Translations under genes and position numbers: made by a program
Notes under the pieces: generated by a model
What the model saw: only the letters and a program-made list of their open reading frames with translations
What the model was told of the DNA's origin: nothing
Database searches by the model: none
Part shown: positions 10,201 to 20,180 of the stretch, in pieces
Layout of the letters: each line of letters starts with the position of its first letter
How positions within the stretch are numbered: position 1 is the first letter of the stretch
Assembly (NCBI GenBank): GCA_963721335.1
Contig: CAVRIV010000001.1
Coordinates: 248,001 to 312,000 of the forward strand
DNA: 64,000 nt
Direction of reading: 5' to 3'
Source of the DNA: CAVXDY01 sp963721335
GTDB lineage: Bacteria > Actinomycetota > Thermoleophilia > Miltoncostaeales > Miltoncostaeaceae

Positions 10201-11516
10201 CGACGGGCACCTCCATCATCGGGCTCCGGGCGGGGATCGCCGCCCTCCTCGATGGCGCGCACGAAGTCGTCGCGGAAGCGCCGGACGGCGCTGCGCGACC
10301 GGCAGGATGCCGGTGTCGGCCAGGGCGCACAGCACCCGGCCGTCGATCCGCTCGGCGAGCGACTCGATCAGCTCGAGGTCCTCCATCCGGCCCTCGCCGT
10401 CGACGATGCGCTGCAGGATCCGCTCCAGCCAGCAGCGTCCCCTCGCGGCAGGGGGTGCACTTGCCGCACGACTCGTGCCGGTAGAAGTGCGCCAGGCGCA
10501 GCGTGGAGCGCACGATGCTAGCCGGAGTCGTCCATCACGATGCAGCCGGCGCGAGCCCAGCGAGGTGCCGGCGGCGGCGAGCGACTCGTAGTCGAGCGGG
10601 GTGTCGAGGGCCTCCGCGCCCACCACGTTCACGCTCGATCCGCCGACCCACGCGGCCTTGAAGTCGTGCCCGGGGCGGAAGCCGCCCGCCACGTCGTAGA
10701 CCAGCTCGCGCAGCGTGGTGTCGTTCATCACGATCTCGTAGTTGCCCGGCCGCATCGACGTGGCCCGAGACGGAGAACACCTTGGTGCCCGTGCTCTTCT
10801 CGGTGCCCATCGCGGCGTACCAGTCGGGGCCGTGCTCGACGATCGGCGGCAGCGCCGCCAGCGTCTCGACGTTGTTGATCAGCGTCGGCGACGCGTAGAG
10901 GCCGGCGACGGCGGGGAAGGGCGGCTTCAGCCGCGGCTGGCCGCGCTTGCCCTCCAGGCTCTCCAGCAGGGCCGTCTCCTCGCCGCAGATGTAGGCGCCG
11001 GCGCCGCGGTAGAGGGTGATGTCGAAGTCGAAGTCGAAGTCCAGGACGCCGCATGCCGAGCAGGCCGGCCGCGCGGGCCTGGGCCAGCGCCGACGTCGAG
11101 CACGCGGGCCTGGTGCTCGTACTCGCCGCGGATGTAGATGTAGCCGCGCGCCGCGCCGATCGCGTAGCCGGCGATCGTGATCCCCTCCAGGAGCTGGAAG
11201 GGGTTCGTCTCCATCAGCTCGCGGTCCTTGAAGGTGCCGGGCTCGCTCTCGTCGGCGTTGCACACCACGTAGGCGGGCAGCGCCGAGTCCTTCGGGATGA
11301 AGCTCGGCCTTGCGGCCCATCGGGAAGCCGGCCCCGCCGCGGCCGCGCAGGCCCGAGCGGCGGAAGGCGTAGAGCGACCTCGTCGCGGTCCATCTCGGCC
11401 GAGCGCCTTGCGCAGGCGCCTCGTAGCCGCCCGCGCGGCGGTAGCCGGACAGGTCCGTCAGGGGGTCGTCCCGCCTCGCGCTGGCGGTAGATGACGTTGC
11501 GGACGGGCAGGGCCGC
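10193..11516 (-). CDS. nuoF: NADH-quinone oxidoreductase subunit F, frameshifted
   Basis: NADH- and FMN-binding subunit with cluster N3. Pieces in order: LPVRNVIYRQREAG, FRRSGLRGRGGAGFPMGRK (FMN/NADH loop), VVCNADESEPGTFKDREL, YIYIRGEYEHQARVL, YRGAGAYICGEETALLESL, and the cluster-binding HESCGKCTPCREGT. It ends MMEVPVGG at TGA 10193-10195. Frame changes near 11470, 11390, 11300, 11095, 11050, 10760, 10515, 10435 and 10300 are each explained by one base. The start after the nuoE stop (11517) shows no ATG, GTG or TTG in frame; CTG near 11510 or a start hidden by an indel is possible. About 435 codons. Confidence 0.91.
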
Positions 11517-12019
11517 CTACCTCCAGAGCCGGTCGGGGCGGGGGGTCGAGCGCAGCTCGTCGAGCAGCGCGTCGGCCGTCCTCGAGGGTCAGCGGGCCCA
11601 CGGGTCTCCTCGGCGTCCACCTGCAGGCAGGGCGCGCGGTCGCAGTAGCCCAGGCACTGGGCCTCCTGCACCGTGATCGCTCCGTCCTCGGTCGTGCCGC
11701 CCTCGTGGGGGAGCCCCTCGCGCTCGCAGAGGTGCTCCAGCAGCTCGTCCGAGCCGCGCAGCATGCACGACAGGGTCACGCACACCGACACCACCCGCCG
11801 CCCCGTCGGCTGCAGGTAGAGGCGGTCGTAGAACGAGGCGACGCTCTCGACGTAGGCCGGCGAGAGCTCGATGGCCTCGGCCACGGCCGCGAGGTCCTCG
11901 GCCGTCAGGTGGCCCTTCTCGGTCTGGGCGTACTTGAGCGCCGGCAGGATCAGCGACCGCGAGTCGGCGAACTCGTCGCGCATCGGGTCGATGTAGGCGC
12001 GGATCTCCTGGGGCGTCAC
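11517..12019 (-). CDS. nuoE: NADH-quinone oxidoreductase subunit E ([2Fe-2S])
   Basis: Thioredoxin-fold [2Fe-2S] subunit of the NADH arm. Ligands: CVTLSCML with the first pair, and QCLGYCDRAPCLQVD with the second. The N-terminal helical domain contains LPALKYAQTEKGHLTAEDL. GTG 12019 is preferred over TTG 12022, because the purine-rich GAGGAGG lies 6 nt before GTG and only 3 nt before TTG. A single indel near 11600 precedes the end at TAG 11517-11519. About 167 codons, as usual. It lies 55 bp downstream of nuoD, the widest gap inside the operon. Confidence 0.92.
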
Positions 12020-12074
12020 CAAGGGCCTCCTCGCCGGCCGCCTCTTATCGGCCGGCCGATGCTCGTCGGCGTCG

Positions 12075-13233
12075 TCATCGGTCGACCCCGCCCATGACGT
12101 TGTCGAGCGAGCCGATCATCGTGATCAGGTCGGCGAGGTAGCCGCCCTTCGCCATCGGCCGCAGCGCCTGCAGGTTCACGAAGCTCGGGTCGCGCATGTG
12201 CACCCGCCGCGGCTTCGGCGAGCCGTCGGCCACCACGTAGCAGCCGAGCTCGCCGCGCGGGCTCTCGACCGTCGCGTAGGCCTCGCCCTCCGGCACCCGG
12301 AAGCCCTCGGTCACGAGCTTGAAGTGGTGGATCAGCGCCTCCATCGAGGTCGCCAGCTCGCGCGCGGGGCGGCAGCACCACCTTGCGGTCGTCGGCGATG
12401 TGGCTGCCCTCGGGCATGCCGTCGAGCGCCTGGCCGATGATCCGCACCGACTCGCGCATCTCGCGCACCCGCACCGAGTAGCGGTCGTAGGCGTCGCCGC
12501 TCGCCCCGAGCGGCACCTGGAAGTCGAAGTGCTCGTAGCCCGAGTAGGGCGCCGTCCTTGCGCAGGTCGAGGTCCACGCCGGCGGCGCGCAGCGCCGGCC
12601 CGGTCACGCCCAGGTCGATGAGCTGGTCGGCGGGGAGCACGCCGATCGCCCTTGGTGCGGTCGAGCCAGATCGGGTTGCGCGGAGAGCAGCTCCTCGTAC
12701 TCGTCGATGCGCCCGGGCATCTCGTCGATGAACGCCCGCAGCCGGGTCTCGAAGCCCGGGGGCATGTCGTCCGCGCAGCCGCCCACCTGGAAGAAGCGGT
12801 GTTCATCCGGTCGCCCGGCGATCATCTCGCCCAGGTCGAGGGCCTTCTCGCGCTCGCGGTAGGTGTAGAAGAAGACCGTGATCGCGCCGAGCTCGAGGCC
12901 GCTGGTGCCGAGCCACACCAGGTGGCTCGTGATGCGGTTCAGCTCGGACATGATCACGCGCAGGTACTGGGCCCGGTCCGGCACCTCCAGGTCCAGCAGC
13001 CGCTCCACGGCCATCGTGTAGGCGTGGATGTTGAAGAACGAGGCCAGGTAGTCCATCCGCGTCACGAGCGTGATGCCCTGCCAGTAGGTCTTGTTCTCGC
13101 ACTGCTTCTCGATGCCGGTGTGCAGGTAGCCGATCACCGGGTGGAGGTCGCGGATGACCTCGCCGTCGAGCTCGGTCACCAGGCGCAGCACGCCGTGGGT
13201 CGAGGGGTGCTGGGGGCCGAGGTTGATGACCAT
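12075..13233 (-). CDS. nuoD: NADH-quinone oxidoreductase subunit D
   Basis: 49-kDa-type subunit lining the quinone site. The conserved core begins at ATG 13233 with INLGPQHPSTHGVLRL and includes YLHTGIEKQCENKTYWQG, LVWLGTSGLELGAI and the C-terminal MIGSLDNVMGGVDR. Indels lie near 12795, 12650, 12555 and 12370. About 385 codons. Upstream, between the nuoC stop and this ATG, about 200 nt read as a continuous acidic helical stretch (EDEAREALEVARREG, AIAGAEALTPQEALASVE) that joins this frame if one base is removed near 13230. The true protein may therefore carry an N-terminal extension of about 65 residues. Confidence 0.92.
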
Positions 13234-13444
13234 CGGACTGGCGCGAGCCGGGCTCCGACTCGTCGGCGGCCTCGACGCTCGCGAGCGCCTCCTGCGGGGT
13301 CAGCGCCTCGGCGCCGGCGATCGCCCGCTCGGTCTCGGTCAGGTCGCGCCCCTCGCGGCGGGCGACCTCCAGCGCCTCGCGGGCCTCGTCCTCCGGGGAT
13401 GGAGGTGCTCTCGCCGCCGAGCGTCGGCGCTCGATCGGCGACCT

Positions 13445-13920
13445 CTAGACGGCATCGGTGAACTCCACCTCCTCGCCGCCGAGCGGGTAGTCGCGGCGCA
13501 GCGGGTGGCCCTCCCAGTCGAGCGGCATGAGGATGCGGGCCAGGTCGGGGTGGCCCGGAAGCGCACCCCGAACATGTCGTAGACCTCGCGCTCGTGCCAG
13601 TTGGCGGTGGCCCAGACGCCGGTCACCGATCGGCACCTCGGGCTCGCTGCCCGGCCCACACGCGCAGGCGCAGGCGGGCGCCGTTCTCGAGCGAGAAGCA
13701 GGTGGTAGGCCAGGCGGAAGCGCTCCGGCTGCTCGGGGAAGTCGGCGCAGGTGAGGTCCGACAGCAGCACGAACGCCAGGGGCGGCGCCCGCGACGAAGC
13801 GCGCGACGTCCGAGCAGCGCGCCGCGGTCGACCTCGATCGTGAGCTCGCCCGCGTGCTCGTGCTCGTCGACGACCGCGCCCGGGCACGGCCGCGTCGATC
13901 GTGGCGCGGACCTCGCTCAC
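13445..13920 (-). CDS. nuoC: NADH-quinone oxidoreductase subunit C, frameshifted
   Basis: 30-kDa-type subunit of the connecting arm. GTG 13920 (MSEVRATIDAAVPG) overlaps the nuoB end as GTGA. The conserved parts are FVLLSDLTCADFPEQPERF, ANWHEREVYDMFGVRF and MPLDWEGHPLRRDYPLGGEE, ending at TAG 13445-13447. They fall in three frames, with slips near 13865, 13810, 13695, 13650, 13625 and 13555. The corrected length of about 157 codons suits a short actinobacterial NuoC. It is a separate gene, not fused to NuoD, although the two lie 3 bp or less apart if NuoD is extended. Confidence 0.9.
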
Positions 13921-14510
13921 GCGGGCGACCGCGGCCGCTCGCGACGCATGGTCGGCCGCGCTCGGCGAGCCCGTTCGCCCCGATCTTGCGCTGCAGGATC
14001 AGGATCCCCTCGATCAGGCCCTCGGGCCGCGGCGGGCAGCCCGGGCACGTAGACGTCCACCGGCACGACCTTGTCCACGCCCTGCACCAGCGCGTAGTTG
14101 TTGAAGACGCCGCCGGTGGACGCGCACGCGCCCATCGAGATCACCCACTTGGGCTCGAGCATCTGGTCGTAGATGCGGCGCAGCACCGGCGCCATCTTCT
14201 GGGCGACCCGGCCGGAGACGATCAGCAGGTCGGCCTGGCGCGGCGAGGCGCGGAACACCTCGGCGCCGAAGCGCGCGATGTCGTAGCGCGGGGTGACCGT
14301 GTGCATCATCTCGATCGCGCAGCAGGCCAGGCCGAAGGTGGCCGGCCAGATCGAGTTCGAGCGCGCCCAGGCGAGGGCCTTGTCGAGCGTCGTCGTGAGG
14401 AGGCTCTTCTCGAACTCGCGCTCCTCGACCTCGCGCAGGTCGCGGTCGATGTCCGAGTCGGTGCGCGGCGCGCGCTCGATCGGGCTGCCGGGCGGCGGGA
14501 TCAGCGCCAT
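13917..14510 (-). CDS. nuoB: NADH-quinone oxidoreductase subunit B ([4Fe-4S] N2)
   Basis: Subunit holding the terminal cluster N2 beside the quinone site. ATG 14510 gives MALIPPPGSPIERAPRTD. Ligand motifs are intact: GLACCAIEMM (tandem cysteines), GACASTGGVF and, after a one-base slip near 14040, VPGCPPRPEGLIEGIL. The frame after GCPPRPE runs as ILILQRKIGANGLAER. The exact C-terminus is uncertain because a second slip is needed to reach the TGA at 13917-13919. About 195 codons. It overlaps the end of nuoA. Confidence 0.93.
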   Translation of the reverse strand: MALIPPPGSPIERAPRTDSDIDRDLREVEEREFEKSLLTTTLDKALAWARSNSIWPATFGLACCAIEMMHTVTPRYDIARFGAEVFRASPRQADLLIVSGRVAQKMAPVLRRIYDQMLEPKWVISMGACASTGGVFNNYALVQGVDKVVPVDVYVPGLPAAARGPDRGDPDPAAQDRGERARRARPTMRRERPRSPA

Positions 14511-14905
14511 TCGAGCGCCCCCTTCTTCCAGATGTAGACGAGCGCCTCGACGACGGTGAAGACGAAGACCAGCAGGACCACCAGGCCGACGATCCCGTCG
14601 TCCCGCAGCACGACGGCGATCGGGTAGAGGAAGGCCAGCTCGATGTCGAAGACGATGAACAGCATCGCCGTGAGGTAGAAGTCGATCGAGAAGCGCTGCC
14701 GCACCGGCGCGGAGGGCAGGATGCCGCTCTCGTAGGGCATCGCCTTCGCCGCGTTGGGCCGGGCCCGGACGACCTTGCTCAGCGCGAAGATCGCACCGGC
14801 CACGACGAGGCCGCCGGCGAAGTAGATCAGGATGGGCAGGTAGTCGGAGAGCTCCACGGGCCTCTCTCGGACGAGGTCGAGGGCGCGCTGGGGGCAGCCT
14901 TCCAC
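14501..14905 (-). CDS. nuoA: NADH-quinone oxidoreductase subunit A
   Basis: First gene of the complex I operon; a three-helix membrane subunit. Helices: DYLPILIYFAGGLVVAGA, DFYLTAMLFIVFDIELAF (with the conserved acidic pair) and GIVGLVVLLVFVFTVVEAL. The gene is intact. Two starts are possible. GTG 14905 lies 6 nt after a TAGCGT hexamer, the leaderless layout repeated elsewhere in the window, and gives 134 residues. GTG 14857, preceded by GAGAGAGG, gives 118 residues and the usual short N-terminus VELSDYLPI. I list the longer form but consider both open. It is divergent from the TPR gene at 15000. Confidence 0.94.
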   Translation of the reverse strand: MEGCPQRALDLVRERPVELSDYLPILIYFAGGLVVAGAIFALSKVVRARPNAAKAMPYESGILPSAPVRQRFSIDFYLTAMLFIVFDIELAFLYPIAVVLRDDGIVGLVVLLVFVFTVVEALVYIWKKGALEWR

Positions 14906-14911
14906 AGCCGC

Positions 14912-14917
14912 ACGCTA
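14912..14917 (-). promoter_or_regulatory. -10 hexamer TAGCGT for the nuo operon
   Basis: TAGCGT on the minus strand is followed by 6 nt and GTG 14905. The spacing puts a transcript start on the start codon itself. No convincing -35 box is seen. The same hexamer with nearly the same downstream bases drives the divergent gene at 15000. Confidence 0.5.
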
Positions 14918-14987
14918 CCAACGCCCCACCCGCCACCGCATCAATGTGACGATGCGCGCGCAACCGCGGTCCTCGCGGACGCCGGTG

Positions 14988-14993
14988 TAGCGT
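14988..14993 (+). promoter_or_regulatory. -10 hexamer TAGCGT for the TPR/permease unit
   Basis: TAGCGT is followed by GCGGGC and GTG 15000. The minus-strand partner reads TAGCGT, GCGGCT, GTG, so the two divergent promoters share 10 of 12 bases up to the start codon. Leaderless initiation is inferred from the spacing. Confidence 0.45.
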
Positions 14994-14999
14994 GCGGGC

Positions 15000-15308
15000 G
15001 TGATGGACCGCCTCGACTACTTCGCGCAGCTCGTGCAGGAGGACCCCACCGTCGCCCGGGCCCGGTTCGGCTACGCCAACGAGCTGCTGCACGCGGAGCG
15101 GTGGGAGGACGCCATCGTGCAGCTCCGCGCCTATCTGGAGCTGGCCGAGGACGAGGGCAACGGCTGGCAGCGGCTGGGCGAGGCGCTCACCAAGGCCGGC
15201 CGCCCCGACGAGGCCGCCGACGCCTACCTGACCGGCATCGACCAGTCGCTCAAGCACGGCCACACGGGGATGGCCGACGACCTCCGGGCCGCCATCGAGG
15301 CGCTGTGA
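15000..15308 (+). CDS. Small tetratricopeptide-repeat protein
   Basis: A 102-residue all-helical protein with about two and a half TPR units: ARARFGYANELLHAERWEDA (residues ~20-40), GNGWQRLGEALTKAGRPDEAA (~54-74), and a C-terminal helix pair ending in DDLRAAIEAL. TPRs mediate protein-protein contact; no partner can be named. There is no signal peptide or membrane helix. The start is GTG 15000 (leaderless layout) or the adjacent ATG 15003. The stop overlaps a GTG (15305) that probably starts the ABC-2 permease gene, so the two are likely coupled. Confidence 0.8.
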   Translation: MMDRLDYFAQLVQEDPTVARARFGYANELLHAERWEDAIVQLRAYLELAEDEGNGWQRLGEALTKAGRPDEAADAYLTGIDQSLKHGHTGMADDLRAAIEAL

Positions 15309-16086
15309 CGGCGCGCCGCGTACGCGTTCTCCCCCCGCGGCGCGATGCGGATGTGGCAGCGCAACGTGACGGTCGGGCGCAAGACCCTCCTCACCACGCT
15401 CACGCCCCGGTTCCTCGAGGCGATCGCCTACCTGGCGATCATGGGCCTCGGGCTGGGCACCTACCTGACGAGCGTCGAGGGGATCGACTACGTCGACTTC
15501 ATCGCGCCCGGCGTGGCGGCCTCCACGGTCATGTTCGGGGCGATCATCGAGACGACCTACAACTCGTTCGTGCGCATCCACGTGCGCAGGGTGGTCGAGG
15601 CCGTCGTCACCACGCCGCTCTCGTTGGCCGACGTGATCGTGGGCGAGTACCTCTGGGCGGCCACCCGGGCGGTCGTCTACGGCCTCGTCTTCGTGGTGGT
15701 GATGGCGGCCTTCGGCCTCGTCCACACGCCGATGGCGCTGCTCCTGCCCCCGGTGTTCCTCGATCGGCGCCCTGACCTTCGCGGTGCTCGGCATGGCCTA
15801 CACGGCGATCGTGTCGAGCATCGAGCACTACAACATCCTCTTCACCGGGATCCTCACCCCGATGTTCCTGTTCTCGGGGATCTTCTTCCCGTTCTCGGGC
15901 CTGCCCGACTGGGCCCAGGCCGTGGGCTGGTGCCTGCCGCTCTCGCACCTGGTCGCCGCGACCCGCGACCTCACCCTCGGCGGGGCCGGGCTGGGAACCC
16001 TCGGAGACGTGGCGTTCCTCGTCGCCGTGCTGGCGCTGCTGTTCCCGTTCCCGGCGGCCCGGCTGCGCCGCACGCTGCTGCGCTGA
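15305..16086 (+). CDS. ABC-2 type transporter permease (NodJ-like), frameshifted
   Basis: A six-helix ABC-2 permease, about 255 residues. Helices are visible in AIAYLAIMGLGLGTYL, ATRAVVYGLVFVVVMAAFGL, LFTGILTPMFLFSGIFFP and VAFLVAVLALLFPFP. The segment ETTYNSFVRIHVRRVVEA with TTPLSLADVIVGEYLWA resembles the NodJ/ABC-2 cytoplasmic loop. One slip near 15765 separates the two halves. In-frame ATG 15345 is the first clear start. GTG 15305, overlapping the TPR stop as GTGA, would fit if one more indel lies near 15335. No ATPase gene is adjacent, so its partner must be encoded elsewhere. Confidence 0.82.
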
Positions 16087-16099
16087 GGCCGGGCTCCGT

Positions 16100-17516
16100 C
16101 TAGGAGGCGAGGCCCGCCGAGACGCGGGCGACCCCGGTCGCCTCGGCGGCGGCGCGCACGGCCGCCGCCACGTTGGGCACCAGGTGCGCGTTGAAGATCG
16201 AGGGCACCACGTTGACCTCCGAGAGCCCGCTGTCCTCCGCCGCGGTCTCGGCGATGGCCGTGGCGGCCGCGAGGGTCATGGCCTGGTTGATCTCGGTCGC
16301 CCGGCAGTCGAGCGCGCCGCGCCAGATCCCCGGCGAGGCGAGCCCGGAGTTGATCTGGTTCGGCACGTCGGGGCGGCCGGTCGCGTAGACGCGCGCCACG
16401 CCGGCGGCCTCCTCCGGGAGGATCTCCGGGTCGGGCATCGCCAGCGCCAGCACCACCGGGTCGGGGGCCATCGCGCGCACGTCGTCGGCCGACAGGAGCC
16501 CGGGCGTCGAGAGGCCCAGGAACGCGTCGGCGCCCCGGAGCACGGAGACCGCGTCTCCGCTGACCCCGTCGGGGTTGGTGTTGGCGGCCACCCAGGCCAG
16601 ATCCCCCTCCAGGTCGTCGCGGCCGGCGTGCACGGCGCCGCGGCTGTCGCAGGCCACGACACGGCCCACCTCGGCGGCCACCAGCAGCCGCACCACGGCC
16701 TGGCCGCCCGGCCCCAGGCCGGCGACCACCACCGAGGCGTCGGCGAGGCGCTTCCCGGCGACCGACAGGCCGTTGGAGAGCGCGGCCAGCACCGCCGCCG
16801 CGGTGCCCTGCTGGTCGTCGTGGAACACCGGGATGTCCAGCCGCTCGTCCAGCAGCCGCTGCACCTCGAAGCAGCGCGGCGCGGAGATGTCGCTCAGGTG
16901 GATGCCCGCGAACACCGACGAGCACAGCGCCACGGCCTCGGCGATCTCGGCGGGATCGCGCAGGTCCACCGGCAGCGGGAACGCGTCGATCCCCGCGAGC
17001 TCGCGCAGGAAGACGCACTTGGCCTCGAGGGCCGGCAGGGACGCGAGGGCCCCCAGGTCGCCCTGGCCCACCACCGAGCTGCCGTCGCTCACGACCATCA
17101 CGCTGTTGCCCTTGATGGTGTAGTCCCAGGCCTGCTCGAAGTCGTGGTTGATGGCCATGCACACCCGGGCGACGCCCGGCGTGTAGGCCATCGAGAGGTC
17201 GTCGCGGGAGGCCACCGGCACCCGGTTCCGCATGCCCACCTTGCCGCCGGCGTGCGACAGGAAGACCCGGTCGAAGACCGACTCCACGACCACGCCCTCG
17301 ACCGCCTCGACGGCCGCGCGGATCTCCTCGCCGTGGGCCTCGTCGCGCGCGTACACCGAGATGTCCCGCGTCACGGTGTCAGAGCTCGAGCGGATGATGT
17401 CCACGCCCCCCACCTGGCGCGCCCGCGTCGCCGATCGCGGCCAGTACCCGCCCGAGCATTCCGACCTTCGCCGGGATCGCGGCGCGGACGCTGAGGGAGT
17501 AGTTGGCGTGGGACAT
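16100..17516 (-). CDS. NAD(P)-dependent malic enzyme with N-terminal ACT domain
   Basis: Oxidative decarboxylation of malate to pyruvate. ATG 17516 opens an ACT-like regulatory domain (SHANYSLSVRAAIPAKVG, then DIIRSSSDTVTRDISVYA). After a one-base slip near 17415 the catalytic part follows: SMAYTPGVARVCMAI, YTIKGNSVMVVSDGS, the metal-site segment IPVFHDDQQGTAAAVLAAL, the Rossmann loop VVAGLGPGGQAVV, and PDVPNQINSGLASPGIWRG. About 472 residues, typical for the ACT-containing bacterial form. The ACT domain suggests allosteric control by an amino acid or related ligand, which cannot be identified here. It lies 72 bp downstream of the small membrane protein gene on the same strand. Confidence 0.92.
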
Positions 17517-17547
17517 CGGCGGAACCTCGGATCCGGGACGACGGAGC

Positions 17548-17580
17548 CGCCGGAGCCTACCGGCTCGCGGTGCTCCGGCG
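17548..17580. terminator. 9-bp inverted repeat downstream of the small membrane-protein gene
   Basis: CGCCGGAGC (17548-17556) pairs with GCTCCGGCG (17572-17580) across a 15-nt loop, just after the stop at 17589 on the minus strand and before the malic enzyme start. It has no T-run. It could attenuate readthrough into the malic enzyme gene, but in GC-rich DNA a repeat of this size may be fortuitous. Confidence 0.25.
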
Positions 17581-17588
17581 AGCGGCGG

Positions 17589-18029
17589 TCAGCGCCGGGT
17601 GCGCCGGTAGATGGAGCTGCCCGCTCCGGTCAGGACGAGCGCCACCCCCAGCCCGGTGAGCGCCAGGAACGGCCAGGGCGGCCCCCCGTTCTCGTCGGGC
17701 TTGCGCGGCTCGGGCAGCTCATCGGTGGCCGGCGTCGCCGCGGGCGCCACGATTCCGGCGCTGCGGGGGGAGTCCGACCCCTTGGCGCCCAGCAGGCGCT
17801 GGTCGAGGGCGTCCTGCACCGCGTCGGCGAAGGAGCCGTAGTTCGCGTCCCCTCGGGTCGAGGCCAGGGCGGCGCGCAGGTCCCCCGTCGAGTAGTGCCC
17901 GTCGATGACGCCCTCGTTGGCGTAGTCGGCGTAGATGTCGAGGGGCGAGGTGGCCAGCGCGGCGCCGGCGCCCATGGTCAGGAGGGCGCCCAGCGCGCAG
18001 AGCACGGCGAGCCGGCGGATCCAGGGCAT
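17589..18029 (-). CDS. Exported, membrane-anchored protein of unknown function
   Basis: 146 residues, intact. A Sec-type signal peptide (RRLAVLCALGALLTMGAGAA, cleavage near ALAT) is followed by a soluble segment with DIYADYANEGVIDGHYSTGD and DANYGSFADAVQDALDQRLL. A Pro-rich linker (PATDELPEPRKPDENGG) leads to a C-terminal membrane helix (PFLALTGLGVALVLTGAG) with a short basic tail. It should sit outside the cytoplasmic membrane anchored by its C-terminus. I do not recognise the soluble domain. ATG 18029 is chosen because the signal peptide begins there and a TACCCT hexamer lies 6 nt upstream. Confidence 0.8.
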   Translation of the reverse strand: MPWIRRLAVLCALGALLTMGAGAALATSPLDIYADYANEGVIDGHYSTGDLRAALASTRGDANYGSFADAVQDALDQRLLGAKGSDSPRSAGIVAPAATPATDELPEPRKPDENGGPPWPFLALTGLGVALVLTGAGSSIYRRTRR

Positions 18030-18035
18030 GGCCCG

Positions 18036-18041
18036 AGGGTA
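18036..18041 (-). promoter_or_regulatory. -10 hexamer TACCCT, leaderless spacing
   Basis: TACCCT, 6 nt, ATG 18029 on the minus strand. Same geometry as the nuoA, wzm and 32840 starts. Confidence 0.4.
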
Positions 18042-18205
18042 GTGCGGGGCGGCGGGGATCGGAAGGACGCTGCGAAAAACCCACACAACTTCAGCCGGCG
18101 TCGGTTGAGCCACGGCGCGGGCGCCGCGGCGAGACCCCCCAGGAGGCGATCCGACGCCGGCTTTGAGTCGCAGCCGCCGCCCGCGTCGTCCCCTGCCCGG
18201 TCCGC

Positions 18206-18211
18206 TAGCCT
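18206..18211 (+). promoter_or_regulatory. -10 hexamer TAGCCT before the GDP-sugar genes
   Basis: TAGCCT, 8 nt, GTG 18220. It lies in the 190-bp divergent gap with the gene ending at 18029; the rest of that gap (18042-18205) holds a short A-rich patch near 18073-18090 and nothing else I can name. Confidence 0.4.
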
Positions 18212-18219
18212 CACCGCCC

Positions 18220-19183
18220 GTGCGGGTGCTCATCACCGGCGCCACCGGGTTCGCCGGGCGTCACCTGTGCTCCCACTGCCTCGCCCTCGGGCACGAGGTG
18301 CACGCGCTGGTGCGCCCGGGCCGCGAGGAGGCCGCTCCGGCGGGCGTCGCCGCCCACCCCGCCGAGCTCGGCGATACCGCGAGCGTGGCGGCCGCGCTGG
18401 AGGCCGCCGCGCCCGAGCGCCTCTTCCACCTGGCGGGCGCCGTCGTCGGTGGGCCGCTCCTTCGCGGAGCCGCTGGCGACCTGGCAGGTCAACCTGGACG
18501 GCACCCTCGCCGTGCTCGAGGCGCTGCGCACCGGCGCGCCCGAGGTCCCGCGCCCTCGTGGTCACCAGCGGCGAGGTCTACGGCAGGGTGCCCCCGGGCG
18601 CCCTGCCGGTCGGAGCCGACACGCCGCTCAACCCGGTCTCCCCCTACGGCGCGTCCAAGGCCGCCGCCGACCTGGCGACCGCGCAGTACCGCGCCGCCTA
18701 CGGCCTGCCGGCGTTCCGGGTGCGCGCCTTCAACCACATCGGCCCCGGCCAGGACGCGCGCTTCGTGCTGCCCAACGTCGCCCGCCAGATCGCGCGCGCC
18801 GAGCGCGACGGGCTGCCCGAGGTGGAGGTGCGCGTCGGGCAACGTCGACACGCGCCGCGACTTCACCGACGTGCGCGACATGGTGCGCGCCTACTGGCTC
18901 ATCCTGGAGCGCGGCGATCCCGACGCGGTCTACCTGGCCTGCAGCGGCGCGCTCCACCCCCGTGCGGGAGCTCATCGAGGGACTGGCGCCGCCTCGCGCG
19001 GATCCCCGTGACCTTCACGCTCGGACGCGGGGCTGCGGCGCGAGGGCGAGCAACCCGACCTCTATGGTTCCCCGGAGCGGCTCCGGGAGGACACGGGCTG
19101 GACGCCCGAGATCCCGATCGACGACGACGCTGGCCGACACGCTCGACTGGTGGCGCGAGCAGGTGAGCCAGGAGGAGGACTGA
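18220..19183 (+). CDS. GDP-4-keto-6-deoxymannose reductase-like SDR, frameshifted
   Basis: Extended short-chain dehydrogenase. GTG 18220 gives VRVLITGATGFAGRHLCSH with the NAD(P) loop. The active-site motif is YGASKAAAD, preceded by VVTSGEVYG. NHIGPGQDARFVLPNVARQI is typical of the GDP-4-keto-6-deoxy-hexose reductase group (Rmd/GMER). The end SQEED precedes TGA 19181-19183. Frame slips near 18455, 18550, 18840, 18958, 19000 and 19130 need single-base corrections. About 318 residues. It lies 7 bp before gmd, the usual pairing in which Gmd product is reduced to GDP-D-rhamnose or a related 6-deoxy sugar. The exact stereochemistry cannot be read from sequence. Confidence 0.82.
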
Positions 19184-19190
19184 GGACCAC

Positions 19191-20176
<986 letters not shown>

Positions 20177-20180
<4 letters not shown>

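Noticed and set aside
551..14905. Programmed ribosomal frameshifting or pseudogenisation of complex I
   Set aside because: Breaks are too many, lie at unrelated sequences without slippery-site or pseudoknot patterns, and leave all cofactor motifs intact; sequencing error is simpler.
14511..15794. Minus-strand open frame running upstream of nuoB across nuoA and the TPR/permease genes
   Set aside because: Its translation is His/Arg/Asp-rich with no domain; only the nuoB part at its end is real.
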